From Bacillota bacterium (GTDB taxonomy: Bacteria > Bacillota > Clostridia > Tissierellales > MES13), in contig VEND01000148.1 in the NCBI GenBank assembly GCA_009711765.1, positions 1 to 33,523 on the forward strand: DNA of 33,523 nt. The letters run 5' to 3'. Below the pieces are notes generated by a model, which was given only the letters and a program-made list of their open reading frames with translations, searched no databases and was not told where the DNA came from. The first letter of the stretch is position 1; each line of letters starts with the position of its first letter. Positions 15,905 to 25,500 of the stretch are shown here, in pieces. The position numbers and the translations under genes were made by a program.

Positions 15905-17389
15905 TTATTTTTCATCTTTTTTAATATTTTTATGTAGCTTTGCCACATTCCAAAGTTCATCCATTTCTTTTAGATTCATATCTTTAAGGTCTTTACCTAG
16001 TTCAATGCTTCTTTTTTCTATGAAACTAAATCTTTTGATAAACTTATCAATGGTCTTGTTTAGAGCTATTTCTGGATTGATATTTAAAAACCTACTTACA
16101 TTAACAATAGAAAATAATAAATCTCCTAGTTCCTCTTCTATATTTTCTTTGTCATCACCTCTGTATACTTCTTCAAATTCAGTTAACTCTTCTTTCACTT
16201 TTTCAAATGCATCTTTTATATCATTCCAATCAAAACCTACATTAGCAGCTTTTTTCTGTATTTTATAACTTCTGCTTAAAGTAGTCAAGCTTTTTGGTAT
16301 ATCTGTAAGTCTTTGTGTATAAGTTTTAATATCTTTTTCCTTATCTTTCATACTATCCCAATTTAAATTAGCCTCATCCACATCCTTAGCTACTAAATTA
16401 CTAAATACGTGGGGATGTCTATATATAAGCTTCTCACTTATCCTAGTAATAACATCATATATATTAAAGTACCCTTCTTCATTTGCAATAATACTATGAA
16501 ATACAACCTGTAGTAATAAATCACCTAATTCTTCGACTAAGTTATCGATATCATCATTATCTATTGCATCCACAACTTCATAGGCTTCTTCTAATACAAA
16601 CTCTCTTAAGGTTTTATGGGTTTGTTTCATATCCCATGGACATCCGTCCTTATTCCTTAATCTTTCCATAATATTAACTAAATTATTCATATTATAACAA
16701 ATTCTTTTATCATTTTCCATTTTAGGTATATATATATATGTTACATGATTATACCCATCAATTCTATCTAGTTTATATATCGGAACCTTTATTACCTTTT
16801 CTTTCTCTTTAAAACCTGGTGAAATTATTACAAAGACCTCATAATCATCACCATAAACATCGGTTAACTGAATTTTTACTTCTGAGGCTATAAACTTATT
16901 ATAAACCTGGGATATAATATTATTACCATTGATATCGACTAATTTATTCGAGAAGTTTAGCCCATTTATTATTTTAGTACCATTAATAAGATCTTCTTTT
17001 AAAAGCTTTGAAATAGGCTCAATAAAACTTTGACTTGAAATTATATCAACTTCAAGGTTTTCTTTTGTATCTAACTTTAAAAGTTTATTAGTAATTTCAT
17101 CTCCAGATAAAGGATTACCTGGTACACAATAGTTAATGATATCATACTTTTTCGCTTTTTTCACTAGGTCACTAGTAATAAAGCCATAAACTTTATCAAA
17201 ACTCTCCTTATCTTCATATACATAATCATATGAATTATAGTTTATATTGTTTTCTTTTAGATACTTAACAACTGGATGCTTTTTAGTTCTTAGATATAAA
17301 TTTTCACCTTTTTTTAATATTTTAAAAGCATCTACCGTCATCGACCCAATATCTCCAGGTCCTAGACCCACTATATTAATCTTTGACAT
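15905..17389 (-). CDS. mazG: YabN: tetrapyrrole-methylase-like domain fused to MazG pyrophosphohydrolase
   Basis: A 494-residue two-domain protein. Residues 1-220 form a tetrapyrrole (corrin/porphyrin) methylase-like domain, with IVGLGPGDIGSMT at the start and PGNPLSGDE near 90-97. Residues about 235-490 are a MazG nucleoside triphosphate pyrophosphohydrolase, with DGCPWDMKQTH (248-258), the metal-binding EEAYEVVDA (267-275) and VEELGDLLLQ (285-294). A second, similar EELGDLLFS repeat follows. MazG domains hydrolyse NTPs and abnormal nucleotides to NMP. The fused methylase domain has no established substrate. This fusion equals B. subtilis YabN and sits in the same place, after the flippase genes. 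ATG follows TAGGAGGGG. Confidence 0.93.
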   Translation of the reverse strand: MSKINIVGLGPGDIGSMTVDAFKILKKGENLYLRTKKHPVVKYLKENNINYNSYDYVYEDKESFDKVYGFITSDLVKKAKKYDIINYCVPGNPLSGDEITNKLLKLDTKENLEVDIISSQSFIEPISKLLKEDLINGTKIINGLNFSNKLVDINGNNIISQVYNKFIASEVKIQLTDVYGDDYEVFVIISPGFKEKEKVIKVPIYKLDRIDGYNHVTYIYIPKMENDKRICYNMNNLVNIMERLRNKDGCPWDMKQTHKTLREFVLEEAYEVVDAIDNDDIDNLVEELGDLLLQVVFHSIIANEEGYFNIYDVITRISEKLIYRHPHVFSNLVAKDVDEANLNWDSMKDKEKDIKTYTQRLTDIPKSLTTLSRSYKIQKKAANVGFDWNDIKDAFEKVKEELTEFEEVYRGDDKENIEEELGDLLFSIVNVSRFLNINPEIALNKTIDKFIKRFSFIEKRSIELGKDLKDMNLKEMDELWNVAKLHKNIKKDEK

Positions 17390-17403
17390 AAAACCCCTCC
17401 TAA

Positions 17404-19011
17404 TTATGCTTTAACTAAACCAAACCTTTCTAGAATTTGTGATATCTTCTCTCCAGCAGGTAAAAGCATTAAATCCCTTTTTGTAACAGAACCAGTAATA
17501 AATAAAGTAGTAAAATAAACCACTATACCTATAAAAACTGCAATTATAGTAACAATTCTCTTATCTAAAAAGTTTACTAAATAGTATTTACTTAAAAAAA
17601 CTATAATAGCCATTATCCCTGAAGAAACAAAGGGTTTTATTATAATATTTTTAATAGAAAAATCTGTTTTTGTATATTTAATTACTGCAATAAAGTCTAA
17701 CAAAGCAGCTACCATATATGTAGCTACTGTACTTATAGCAGCCCCTTTTATGTTTATAGATGGAATAGATAATAATATGAAAGATAAAACTATTTTCACT
17801 ATAGCTCCAATTCCTAAGTTTCTAACTGCTATACTAGGTTTACCTAATCCTTGTAATATAGCTGTTAGTGTTTGTACTAAAGTTAGAAATATTACACCAA
17901 TACCAGCTACTCTTAAGATACTTCCTACACTTTTAATAGTATCTAAAGAATTTTCATAATAAATTAATCCGATAACATCTGTTGATAATACAAATATCCC
18001 AAGACCAGCCGGTAACCCCATTAAAAGAGTCATCCTCACTGCAGACCTTGTAATTCTTTTTATCTGATTATTATCTTTTTTAGCATAGTAATCAGATATC
18101 AAAGGTACTATACTCATCATAAGTGCTACAGAAAAGGTTTGAGTGAAGTTTATTACAGTTTGTGCCATACTTATTTGACCAATAAAATCTGGAGCTTCAT
18201 TTCTTGATATCCCTGCTAAAATTATCCTTTTAGGAATCAATGCAGAATCAATAAAATTTAATGCAGGTATTATTAAAGCACCAACTGTCAGTGGTAAAGC
18301 TATACTTATAATCCTTTTAACTATTGTTTTAGTTTCTTCTAGTTCACATTCTAACCCTTCATTAAGTTCAAGTTTAATTTCATTTCGACTTTTAAAATAA
18401 ACTCCTATAATCAAAATAGTAGCAGCTATCGCTCCTGCAGAGGTTCCAAAGGATGCCCCCCCGGCTGCAATATCAAGACCTTTTCCTAATAAAATATAAG
18501 TTAAATAAAGTCCCACTAAAACCCTAATAAATTGTTCTACTATTTGACTTAAAGCTGTAGGTACCATCGTTTTTCTTCCTTGAAAATATCCTCTAAAAGC
18601 AGACATTATTGGTACAAAAAATAGGGCAGGAACTAAAGCAATTGTAGCATAATATGCATTAGGATTATCTAAAGCATTTAATAAAGGTTTCGCTCCAAAA
18701 TATACTAAAGATGCACTTAAAAAGCCAGCAGTAGCTAATATTACTAAAGCTAATTTAAAAACTCTATGGGCACCTTTATAATCTTTAAGTGCTCTCTTTT
18801 CTGATACCAATTTTGCGACTGCTACATTTATCCCGGAAGATGAAATTGCAAATAATATTGTATAAATATAAAAAGACTGTGCTATATATCCACTACCTCT
18901 ATCCTTTAATAAATTAGCGATAGGTATTCTATATAAAAGTCCCATTACCTTTACTAATATACCAGCTACACTTAGTACTATAGCCCCTTTAAAAAAATCT
19001 TTTTTACTCAT
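17404..19011 (-). CDS. SpoVB/YabM-family lipid flippase, second copy
   Basis: A 535-residue polytopic MOP/MATE-type transporter with about 14 hydrophobic segments. It shares with its neighbour the motifs VSEKRALKDYKGA, SAFRGYFQGR.TMVPTA.SQ, GGASFG and the C-terminal LPAGEKISQIL. SpoVB/YabM/MurJ-type proteins move lipid-linked cell-wall precursors across the membrane, and SpoVB itself acts in spore cortex synthesis. Whether this copy serves spores or vegetative growth is not visible. Start ATG 19011 is behind TAAGGAGAA. It follows the first copy by 18 bases and precedes yabN by 14, so all three look co-transcribed. Confidence 0.9.
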   Translation of the reverse strand: MSKKDFFKGAIVLSVAGILVKVMGLLYRIPIANLLKDRGSGYIAQSFYIYTILFAISSSGINVAVAKLVSEKRALKDYKGAHRVFKLALVILATAGFLSASLVYFGAKPLLNALDNPNAYYATIALVPALFFVPIMSAFRGYFQGRKTMVPTALSQIVEQFIRVLVGLYLTYILLGKGLDIAAGGASFGTSAGAIAATILIIGVYFKSRNEIKLELNEGLECELEETKTIVKRIISIALPLTVGALIIPALNFIDSALIPKRIILAGISRNEAPDFIGQISMAQTVINFTQTFSVALMMSIVPLISDYYAKKDNNQIKRITRSAVRMTLLMGLPAGLGIFVLSTDVIGLIYYENSLDTIKSVGSILRVAGIGVIFLTLVQTLTAILQGLGKPSIAVRNLGIGAIVKIVLSFILLSIPSINIKGAAISTVATYMVAALLDFIAVIKYTKTDFSIKNIIIKPFVSSGIMAIIVFLSKYYLVNFLDKRIVTIIAVFIGIVVYFTTLFITGSVTKRDLMLLPAGEKISQILERFGLVKA

Positions 19012-19029
19012 ATAATTCTCCTTATTCTA

Positions 19030-20640
19030 TTAACCCTTTAACAATCCAAAGGATTTTAATATTTTAGATATTTTTTTACCCGCTGGAATTAGTTTGAAGT
19101 CATTTTCTGTTACAGCTCCTGTAATCAGTAAAGATAAACCATAAATTATACCTCCTAATAATACACTAATTATTGTAGTTACTTTACTAGTAAGATAATA
19201 ACTTAAATAATTATGGCTATATTTTACTATTATTGTCATTATGGAGACTGAAATAACAGGTTTAACAAAAATATTTATAAAACTAAAATGTGTTTTTGTA
19301 TGTCTTCTTACTTCGATTAAATTAAGTATAGAAGCTATAAGGTATGCAACAATAGTACTTATTGCAGCTCCCTTTATACCTATTGATTCTATACCTGTTA
19401 GTATATATGTAAGGATAACTTTTATAAGTCCTCCTATAAATAAATTCCTAACTGGTATTAATGGTTTACCTAAACCTTGTAATATTGCAGTCAATGATTG
19501 TACTAAAGTTAAAAATATTACACTAAAAGAAAGTATTTTTAAAATAGCTCCTGCACTTTCTTGAACCTCTAAAGGATTACTAAAGTATAATAGTTTTATT
19601 ATAGGTGTTGCTAGAGTATATAAACCTAATGCAGCAGGTAAACCCATAAGTAATGTTACCCTAACCCCTGATTTTGTAATGCTTTTTATTTGTGAATAAC
19701 TTTTTTTAGCTGAACTAGCAGATACTGCAGGTACTAAACTCATGGCAAGTGCTACAGAAAAAACCTGTGGAAAATTGATTAATGTTTGAGCAAATCCACT
19801 TAATTGTCCATATAAACTTGTCGCCTCTGCTTCACTAAAACCTATTGTTTGAAGTCTTCTTATAACTATCATAACATCAATTGTATTTAATAAAGGCACA
19901 ACAGATGCCCCTATAGTAATTGGAATAGCTATAGATAAAATTCTTTTGATTATATTAGATATTTTCTCCTTTTTATAATAGGATGAACTATCAAGTTCAA
20001 CTTTTATAAACTTTCTCTTTTTAAAGTATATCACAATCATTGTAAAAGTTCCTATTACAGCACCTACAGAAGCTCCAAAAGAAGCTCCGCCTGCTGCCAT
20101 AGGTAGTCCTTTTTTAAGTAAAATAATGGTTAAACTAAGCCCAGATACAACTCTAAAAAGCTGTTCTAACACTTGAGATATAGCCGTTGGTACCATTGTC
20201 TGTCTTCCTTGAAAATATCCTCTAAAAGCAGACATTATAGGAACAAATAATAATGCAGGGGTTAAAGCAATCATAGAATAATAGGCATTAGTACTTCCTA
20301 TCTTTTCAACTATAAAACTAGCATTAAAAAATACTATTAAAGAAGTTAATATACCTCCTAATATTAAGCCTAAAAATGATACCTGAAAAACCTTTTGAGC
20401 TCCTTTATAATCCCCTAAAGCTCTTTTTTCTGATACTAATTTTGCTATAGCTAAAGGTATGCCCGAAGTAGATATAGCAAACATTAAATTATACAAAGGA
20501 TATGAGGCTTGATAATACCCCATACCTTCATCTCCAATTATATTACCTAAAGGGATCCTATAAAAGGCACCTAAGACCTTTACACATATCCCTGCTATAC
20601 CTAATATTGCAGCTCCCTTTAAAAAATCATTTCTACTCAT
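19030..20640 (-). CDS. SpoVB/YabM-family lipid flippase, first copy
   Basis: A 536-residue multi-pass transporter of the polysaccharide/lipid II flippase family, nearly equal in length to the adjacent copy. I start it at ATG 20640 (MSRNDFLKG), which aligns with MSKKDFFKG of the second copy and has GGGAGG at a good distance. In-frame codons upstream to 20706 are probably untranslated. Conserved blocks include GIAGICVKVLGAFYRIPLGN at the N-terminus and SAFRGYFQGRQTMVPTAISQ near residue 140. The likely substrate is undecaprenyl-linked precursor, in the cytoplasmic or mother-cell membrane. It follows the spoVT terminator, so it should have its own promoter. Confidence 0.9.
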   Translation of the reverse strand: MSRNDFLKGAAILGIAGICVKVLGAFYRIPLGNIIGDEGMGYYQASYPLYNLMFAISTSGIPLAIAKLVSEKRALGDYKGAQKVFQVSFLGLILGGILTSLIVFFNASFIVEKIGSTNAYYSMIALTPALLFVPIMSAFRGYFQGRQTMVPTAISQVLEQLFRVVSGLSLTIILLKKGLPMAAGGASFGASVGAVIGTFTMIVIYFKKRKFIKVELDSSSYYKKEKISNIIKRILSIAIPITIGASVVPLLNTIDVMIVIRRLQTIGFSEAEATSLYGQLSGFAQTLINFPQVFSVALAMSLVPAVSASSAKKSYSQIKSITKSGVRVTLLMGLPAALGLYTLATPIIKLLYFSNPLEVQESAGAILKILSFSVIFLTLVQSLTAILQGLGKPLIPVRNLFIGGLIKVILTYILTGIESIGIKGAAISTIVAYLIASILNLIEVRRHTKTHFSFINIFVKPVISVSIMTIIVKYSHNYLSYYLTSKVTTIISVLLGGIIYGLSLLITGAVTENDFKLIPAGKKISKILKSFGLLKG

Positions 20641-20683
20641 ATATATCCTCCCAGGATAAGTTTTCAAATTAACCAATACTCTC

Positions 20684-20692
20684 ATTATATCA
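20684..20692 (-). promoter_or_regulatory. Extended -10 element before the flippase genes
   Basis: The minus strand reads TGATATAAT (complement of 20684-20692), a perfect TATAAT with an extended TG. No good -35 is seen at 16-18 bases. GATATAAT also matches the sigma-E -10 pattern at 6 of 8 positions, with a weak -35, so the sigma factor is unclear. Transcription would start near 20677. Confidence 0.35.
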
Positions 20693-20751
20693 AAAACAAA
20701 TCCCATAATAAATACTATTTCAAATGTTTGTTGTTAAATTTAACCATAAAT

Positions 20752-20775
20752 AAAAAGCCCCCATGGGGGCTTTTT
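20752..20775 (-). terminator. Intrinsic terminator after spoVT
   Basis: A perfect 24-base palindrome with arms AAAAAGCCCCCA and TGGGGGCTTTTT, followed on the minus strand by TTTTTATTTATGG. It is 11 bases past the spoVT stop codon. The symmetry means it could also act on the plus strand. Confidence 0.9.
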
Positions 20776-20786
20776 AAGACTTTACT

Positions 20787-21338
20787 TTAATGTTGCATCT
20801 GTTTAGATAAAAATCCTGCTGTAGTTTCTGATAATTTAATCTCTAATTCATCCATTTTAACATCGGATTCTTTAGATATTAATATTACAGCCCCTATAGG
20901 GTCTCCTTGGGTTACAATAGGTGCTATTACTTCACTCGTATAGGCATCTGGGTTTAATTCATCAGAAACAACTCTGATAGGTTTGCTATTGCCAGAAGCT
21001 AAATAGGTTTCTTTACTTTCCATTATTTTTTCAAGCTCTGGACTAACTCTTTTTTCTAGATAATCCTTTTTAGAACCACCAGATACAGCAACAACACTAT
21101 CCCTGTCACTTATAACACAAATATGTCCAGTAGTTTCATTTAATGATTCTGCAAACTCATTAGCAAATTCACTTAATTCTCCTATTGGTGAGTATTTCTT
21201 AAGTATAACTTCGCCTTCTCTATCTGTAAATATCTCTAATGGATCACCTTCTCTTATCCTAAGGGTTCTTCTTATTTCCTTTGGTATTACTACTCTTCCT
21301 AGATCATCAATTCTTCTAACTATTCCAGTAGCTTTCAC
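20787..21338 (-). CDS. spoVT: Stage V sporulation transcription factor SpoVT
   Basis: A 183-residue regulator. The N-terminal 50 residues are an AbrB swapped-hairpin DNA-binding domain (GIVRRIDDLGRVVIPKEIRR), and residues about 55-180 form a GAF-like domain. In B. subtilis SpoVT is made in the forespore under sigma-G and adjusts sigma-G-dependent genes and spore properties. The start is GTG at 21338, with GGGAGGG ahead. It lies between mfd/prsA and the flippase genes, the order seen in spore formers. A sigma-G-type promoter stands at 21385-21414 and a strong terminator follows, so it is a single-gene unit. The GAF ligand is unknown. Confidence 0.96.
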   Translation of the reverse strand: MKATGIVRRIDDLGRVVIPKEIRRTLRIREGDPLEIFTDREGEVILKKYSPIGELSEFANEFAESLNETTGHICVISDRDSVVAVSGGSKKDYLEKRVSPELEKIMESKETYLASGNSKPIRVVSDELNPDAYTSEVIAPIVTQGDPIGAVILISKESDVKMDELEIKLSETTAGFLSKQMQH

Positions 21339-21384
21339 TTTGTTCCCTCCCTATCAAATATTAAAGAAAAAATCATTGTGTACT

Positions 21385-21414
21385 TATTATTTTACTATTG
21401 TGATTATTTTATGC
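21385..21414 (-). promoter_or_regulatory. Sigma-G-type promoter of spoVT
   Basis: The minus strand has GCATA (complement of 21410-21414), 18 bases, then AATAATA (complement of 21385-21391). Against the sigma-G pattern GHATR-N18-CATXHTA all five -35 positions and six of seven -10 positions fit, at the exact spacing. The leader would be about 40 bases. It agrees with known sigma-G control of spoVT. Confidence 0.6.
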
Positions 21415-21452
21415 ATTGTTGGTAAAATGTAATATTTTTTTTAAAAAAATAA

Positions 21453-21474
21453 AACCGTGGATATCTCCACGGTT
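21453..21474 (-). terminator. Intrinsic terminator after the PrsA-like gene
   Basis: AACCGTGGA (21453-21461) pairs with TCCACGGTT (21466-21474) around TATC. The minus-strand transcript continues TTATTTTTTT. It overlaps the stop codon of the foldase gene and closes the transcript that probably includes mfd. Confidence 0.88.
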
Positions 21475-22468
21475 ATTCTTCCTTATTATCTTCTTTTTTA
21501 TTCTCTTTTTTATTTTCTTCAGACTTATCTTTAGCTTCTTTATCAAAATCAATTAATTTTTCAACTTCAGCTTCTTCTCTATATTTCTTTACATTTTCAG
21601 TAAATTTGTTATTTTTTAAATCATCTTTTACTTCTTCTTTATTATCTTCTAAAGTAACTTTTTTATCTTCAACCTTTATAATATGATAACCATATTGTGT
21701 CTTAACAGGTTTACTTACTTCACCTTCTTTAAGATTAAAGGCAGTTTCTTCAAATTCAGGAAGCATTCTTCCTTTAGTAAAGTAACCTAAATCTCCTCCA
21801 TTAGGTGCAGAAGGTCCTGTTGATTTTTCTTTTGCAAGTTCAATAAAATCAGATCCATTATCTAACTTATCTTTAATTTCTTTAGCTTCTTTTTCAGTTT
21901 TTACTAGGATATGTCTTGCTCTAACCTTATCAAACTTATCTCTAGTTCTCATATAGTATTCTTTAGCTTCATTATCGGATATTTCTATTGACTCATCCAT
22001 TAACTTAGAAATTACCATACCTTTTTTATAAATACTTTTAAAATACTCTTCATTAATTCCTAATTTCTCTAAATAGTCATTGAAATTCTTTATATCTTCT
22101 TCACTACCTTTAAGCTTTTCAATTTCTTTATTTAGCTCTTCATCGGTAACTTCAATACCTTTTTTTTCTGCCTTTTGAATTAATATCTCTTGTGTTATAA
22201 GCTCTTCTAAAGCCATTTCTCTAAGTTGGTCTTCATAAGTTTTACCTCCACCTGCGTCTGTATCCCACATATCTGGAGCTATGTTCTGTGTCATTTCTGC
22301 ACTTTTCTTTTGATAATTTACATAATCCTCTAATTCTGTTTTTGATATTATCTCTCCATTAACCTTTGCCACAGCATTTTTAGCTTTTTCATTATTACAT
22401 CCTGTCAAAGCAGTTGTTGCTATTAACAAAAAGGCTATAGAAAGTAATAGAAACCTTTTTAATCTCAT
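21473..22468 (-). CDS. PrsA-like lipoprotein foldase (parvulin peptidyl-prolyl isomerase)
   Basis: A 331-residue exported lipoprotein. The signal peptide RLKRFLLLSIAFLL ends in the lipobox LTGC, with Cys24 as lipidation site. A SurA-like helical N-domain follows (residues about 30-180), then a parvulin domain beginning ARHILVKTEKEAKEI and containing GPSAPNGGDLGYF and QYGYHIIKVEDK. The last 25 residues are Lys/Glu repeats. It should help fold secreted proteins outside the membrane. I start it at ATG 22468 because GAGAGG lies 9 bases upstream and the signal peptide is then normal; in-frame codons to 22516 would add a charged extension. It follows mfd closely, a pairing I recall from clostridia but not from B. 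subtilis. Confidence 0.9.
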   Translation of the reverse strand: MRLKRFLLLSIAFLLIATTALTGCNNEKAKNAVAKVNGEIISKTELEDYVNYQKKSAEMTQNIAPDMWDTDAGGGKTYEDQLREMALEELITQEILIQKAEKKGIEVTDEELNKEIEKLKGSEEDIKNFNDYLEKLGINEEYFKSIYKKGMVISKLMDESIEISDNEAKEYYMRTRDKFDKVRARHILVKTEKEAKEIKDKLDNGSDFIELAKEKSTGPSAPNGGDLGYFTKGRMLPEFEETAFNLKEGEVSKPVKTQYGYHIIKVEDKKVTLEDNKEEVKDDLKNNKFTENVKKYREEAEVEKLIDFDKEAKDKSEENKKENKKEDNKEE

Positions 22469-22527
22469 TAATTTCATCCTCTCTCTATATACTTTACCTT
22501 CTAACTTCCATTTCATTATATATTAAT

Positions 22528-25500
22528 TTATTTTTTATTAAAATAGCTTATTTTTTTAACTACATCCTCTACCTCGGATAATATGCCGTTTTGAGTACTT
22601 TTATTAAGTTTATATTTCAAAACAGGTTTATTAGATAAATCAAAAGTCATTCGCCTTCTATATCGACGATTTAATTCATCTATAAGCTCTGGTGTTATTC
22701 CTATTGCGTCTTCTAATTGTATACTAACAAATCTATCATTTTGTGTTAAAGAAACAATTTTATGTTTTTTACATATTGATTTAACCTTTGAAATTCTTAA
22801 AAGATTATTAACTTCCTTAGGTATATCTCCAAACCTATCAATAAGTTCTTCAACAACATCCGAATATTCTTCATCATTCTCTATAGTAGATATCTTTTTA
22901 TACATCTCTACTTTAAGTTCTTCATTTGATATATATGATTTAGGAATAAAACCATCTACATTTAATTCTATTGTAGTATCAACTTCTATTTCTTCTTTAT
23001 CTCCCTTAAGCTTTTTAACTGTTTCTTCTAAATACTTAACATATAAGTCATAACCAATTGAAGCCATATGACCATGTTGTTCAGCCCCTAATAAATTTCC
23101 TGCTCCCCTAATTTCTAAATCTCTCATGGCAATTTTAAATCCTGATCCAAATTCAGTAAATTCCTTAATAGCCTTTAATCTTTTTTCTGCTACCTCTTTT
23201 AAAACCTTATCCTTTTCATACATAAAATATGAAAAAGCTATTCTATTAGACCTACCTACTCTTCCTCTTAGCTGATAAAGTTGTGATAAACCCATTTTAT
23301 CAGAGTCATATATTATCATAGTATTAACATTAGGAATATCTAACCCAGTCTCTATTATTGTAGTACATACTAAACAATCATATTCTTTATTTAAAAAGTC
23401 TATCATTACTTTTTCAAGTTCTCTTTCACTCATTTGACCATGACCTACTGCTATTTTAGCCTCAGGAACTAGTTTTTTGAGTTTACTTGCCATTTTTTTA
23501 ATTCCTCTTACCCTATTAAAAACAAAGTAAATTTGGCCATTTCTCTTTAATTCCTTAACTAAAGCATCCCTAACTAATTGTTCATTATATTCTAATACAT
23601 AGGTTTGTATAGGATATCTCTCTTCTGGAGGCTGTTCAATAACACTCATATCCCTTACACCAATTAAAGACATATGTAGTGTTCTTGGGATTGGTGTTGC
23701 TGTAAGAGTTAAAACATCAATAGATTCTTTTAGCTCCTTTAAAGTCTCCTTATGTTTTACACCAAATCTTTGTTCCTCATCTACAATTAACAAGCCTAAA
23801 TTCTTAAATTTAACATCCTTTGATAATAATCTATGAGTTCCTACCACAATATCTAAATTTCCGCTTCTTAAATTTCCTATTATTCTTTTCTGCTGACCTG
23901 GGGTTCTAAACCTACTTAACATTTCCCCTTTTATAGGAAATTCACTAAACCTATCCATAATGGTATTAAAATGTTGTTGTGCAAGTATAGTTGTAGGTAC
24001 TAATATTGCTACTTGTTTACCATCCATTACTGCTTTAAAAGCAGCTCTTAAAGCTACTTCTGTTTTCCCATAACCTACATCTCCACATAACAATCTATCC
24101 ATAGGTCTTGGCTTTTCCATATCCCTTTTAATCTCATCAATACATTTTATTTGGTCTGGAGTCTCTTCATAGGGAAAAGAATCTTCAAATTCCTTTTGCC
24201 ATGGTTGGTCCTTAGAAAAAGCATAGCCTTTAGCACTATGTCTTTTTGCATATAATTTTAAAAGATCTTTAGCCATATCTTCTATAGCCTTTTTAACTTT
24301 ACGTTTTGTTTTATTCCATTCGCCACTTCCTAATTTGTTAACCTTAGGCTTTATTGTATCTTTTCCTATATACTTTTGTATTAAATCCATTTGATCTACT
24401 GGAATATAAAGCATATCCCGTCCTGAATATTTTACACTTAAATAATCCTTTTTTACATCTTGAACCTTAAGTTTTTCTATACCCACATACTTACCTATAC
24501 CATGGTTTTCATGTACTACATAATCTCCTACCTTTAAATCAGAAAAAGAGTTTATCTTTTTACTATCTTTCCTTGCCTTTCTTTGTCTTTTTTTCTTATA
24601 GGTCCCAAATATCTCTTTATCACTTATAATTGCAAATTTAATGTTTGGATATTCAAAGCCCTTGCTTATAGTTCCAGAAGTAACGACAACTTGACTTGAT
24701 TTTACTTCTCTATCCTTATCTAAAACAAAACTTGCATCTATTTTTCTATCCATTAAACTTTTAACTAGTCTTTTTCCTCTATCTTCAGTTCCTGAAAGTA
24801 TTATTACTTTATAACCTTTATATTTAAGATCATCTAACTCCTTTTTAAGTAAATCTATTTTATTATGAAAACCCTGCATACTTTTTGTAACCATATTTAT
24901 AATAGCTTTAGGTTTAAATAAAGGACTATTTTTCAAAAGAGCCGTCGTTGTAATACACATTTTTTCTTTCATTTCATTGGCTATATCTTCATATAGGAAG
25001 TTTATATCTTGTTGTTTATTTAAAACTTCCCCACTTTCAAAAAGGTCTGTAAATTTTATTAAAAAATCTTTGTTTATTTCCTCTATGCTCCCATTGATTC
25101 TTTTTGGCTCATCTATAATTAATACTGCATCATCTTTTAAATACTTTAAAAGACTTGTAAATTTATCAGGTAAATAAGGTATTAATGCAGTATCATTTTC
25201 AAGATTTAAATTTCTATTTATTCTTTCTATATAAAATTCAAATTTATTCTTAAGCTTTCTAGCTATTTCTTCCTCTTTATTATCATTAAGTTTCTTAACT
25301 GTTTTTTCTAAATCATTTTTTATATTATTTATTAATATATCTCTATCATCTTCTTCAATAAGCACTTCTTTTACAGGCGAAATATTTACCTTAGTTAAAT
25401 TTTTAATAGACCTTTGATTCGTTATATCAAAACTTCTTATGGAATCAATTTCATTATCAAATAATTCTATCCTAAAGGGATGTTCACTCATTATAGGAAA

